Shown one piece after another: positions 63,581 to 64,000 of a stretch of DNA of 64,000 nucleotides. This DNA comes from Cupriavidus pauculus. GTDB taxonomy: Bacteria; Pseudomonadota; Gammaproteobacteria; Burkholderiales; Burkholderiaceae. The DNA lies in contig NZ_VZOW01000013.1 of the NCBI RefSeq assembly GCF_008801835.1, positions 1 to 64,000 on the forward strand, given 5' to 3'. Positions within the stretch are counted from its first letter, which is position 1. Each line of letters opens with the position of its first letter. The notes under the pieces are model-generated. The model saw only the letters and a list, made by a program, of their open reading frames with translations, ran no database searches and had not been told where the DNA came from. The position numbers were made by a program, and so were the translations under genes.

Positions 63581-64000
63581 TTAAATTTCCTGTATTGTTT
63601 CGGCTTTGATATATAAGTGGACTGCTCGTCTTCCTGTATTTTTATCTTTCATGTCTTGGTCTTCCTTCAATCTTGGGAAGATATTATTTGCTCGAAGCCA
63701 AAAGCTAGTTGACGACATTTGTTCAAACTTGTTCTGATCCGCCCACTTATTGAATGCTTCAAATATGGTTTGCTTGTCGTTCTTTTTCTTCTTGTCATCG
63801 TCGTAGTGGTAATTACGTTCAACAAAGAACAAGCGAACCTTGTCAGCAGCATTTCTCCACTCAGCGACAGAGTTATCAATGCTCTGAGCCTTGGTAAATT
63901 TCCAGTCGGCTTTGATCATGCGTTGAAGACCTTCAAGACACCAGAAAAGAACTTCTTCTTTTTCGTCTCTGATAATGTCGTGAGCAAGGTTTTCATCTGC
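63581..64000 (-). CDS. C-terminal part of a P4/D5-type primase-helicase
   Basis: The frame is open to the right edge, so the 5' part lies outside; 139 codons are visible. VLFWCLEGLQRMIKADWKFT, SVAEWRNAADKVRLFFVER and IFEAFNKWADQNKF match the C-terminal region of phage/plasmid D5-like SF3 helicases, including the winged-helix substrate-recruiting part. The Walker motifs would be upstream of the window edge. With the helicase at 2489 this is a second SF3-type replication protein in the element. Confidence 0.78.
   Translation of the reverse strand, partial: ADENLAHDIIRDEKEEVLFWCLEGLQRMIKADWKFTKAQSIDNSVAEWRNAADKVRLFFVERNYHYDDDKKKKNDKQTIFEAFNKWADQNKFEQMSSTSFWLRANNIFPRLKEDQDMKDKNTGRRAVHLYIKAETIQEI

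Noticed and set aside
1-64000. Insertion sequences or transposons
   Set aside because: No transposase-like protein (DDE or HUH) is present; the only recombinase is the integrase.
1-64000. Complete tRNA or rRNA genes
   Set aside because: Only the 3' tRNA-Arg remnant is present; no other cloverleaf or rRNA-like sequence was seen.

Overview
The window shows the left end and most of the body of a large integrated conjugative element (or integrated conjugative plasmid) in a GC-rich proteobacterial chromosome. Positions 1 to about 910 are GC-rich flank with a partial gene resembling a type VI secretion effector. At 911-954 lies the 3' part of a tRNA-Arg(CCU) gene, cut at the anticodon loop, and a tyrosine integrase starts beside it. 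This is the usual junction of a tRNA-targeted element. From there to the right edge the DNA is AT-richer and gene-dense, mostly on the minus strand. The right end of the element and the mating-channel genes (a VirB4-type ATPase and similar) are not in view. A Burkholderiales-like betaproteobacterium is the best guess, from the H-NS-type fragment, the GltIJKL-type transporter and the GC-rich flank. This is inference.

Layout. 1-4 kb: integrase and an SF3-type replication helicase. 4-10.5 kb: a small YadA-type trimeric adhesin and a complete glutamate/aspartate-type ABC importer with two binding proteins. 10.6-16.4 kb: small unknown genes, ArdC antirestriction protein, glycine-zipper lipoprotein, a protein with an SSB-like acidic tail, a lysozyme lipoprotein and its periplasmic neighbour. 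16.5-35.5 kb: the conjugative DNA-processing block. It holds a VirD4-like ATPase split over two overlapping genes, a long KfrB-like-domain protein, a TraD-like coupling protein, a MobF relaxase-helicase led by four small genes, two repeat-module proteins, and a ParA-like/ribbon-helix-helix pair. 35.6-50 kb: many small leader-region genes, an H-NS-like fragment, a DEDDh exonuclease, a toxin-antitoxin operon and HTH proteins. 50-64 kb: two secreted proteins, an XRE regulator, an ankyrin/AAA+ protein, candidate translocated proteins, an HNH protein, a type IV pilin, an SGNH hydrolase, and a second SF3/D5-type helicase that runs off the right edge.

Common control. Two promoter families recur, nearly all with a 16-bp spacer. 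Class A (4-36 kb) mostly carries an operator near AATATATC-C-GATATATT directly upstream of the -35. Class B (36-62 kb) has TTGACA-16-TAAATT, usually with a tandem GATAAA-type site upstream. The ribbon-helix-helix protein at 35.3 kb is driven by a class A promoter and is a candidate regulator.

Three candidates for undescribed biology stand out. (1) Six otherwise unrelated proteins, ArdC among them, share a Y-(D/E)-D-M-M-x-(K/S)-(L/I)-G motif at or near the C terminus, which could be a conjugative protein-export tag. (2) Seven copies of a two-hairpin RNA-like module have constant loops and compensating stem changes, and two of them end longer homologous noncoding blocks. (3) Mirror-image clusters of CCGACCTT repeats at 23.9-24.2 kb look like a replication or transfer origin.
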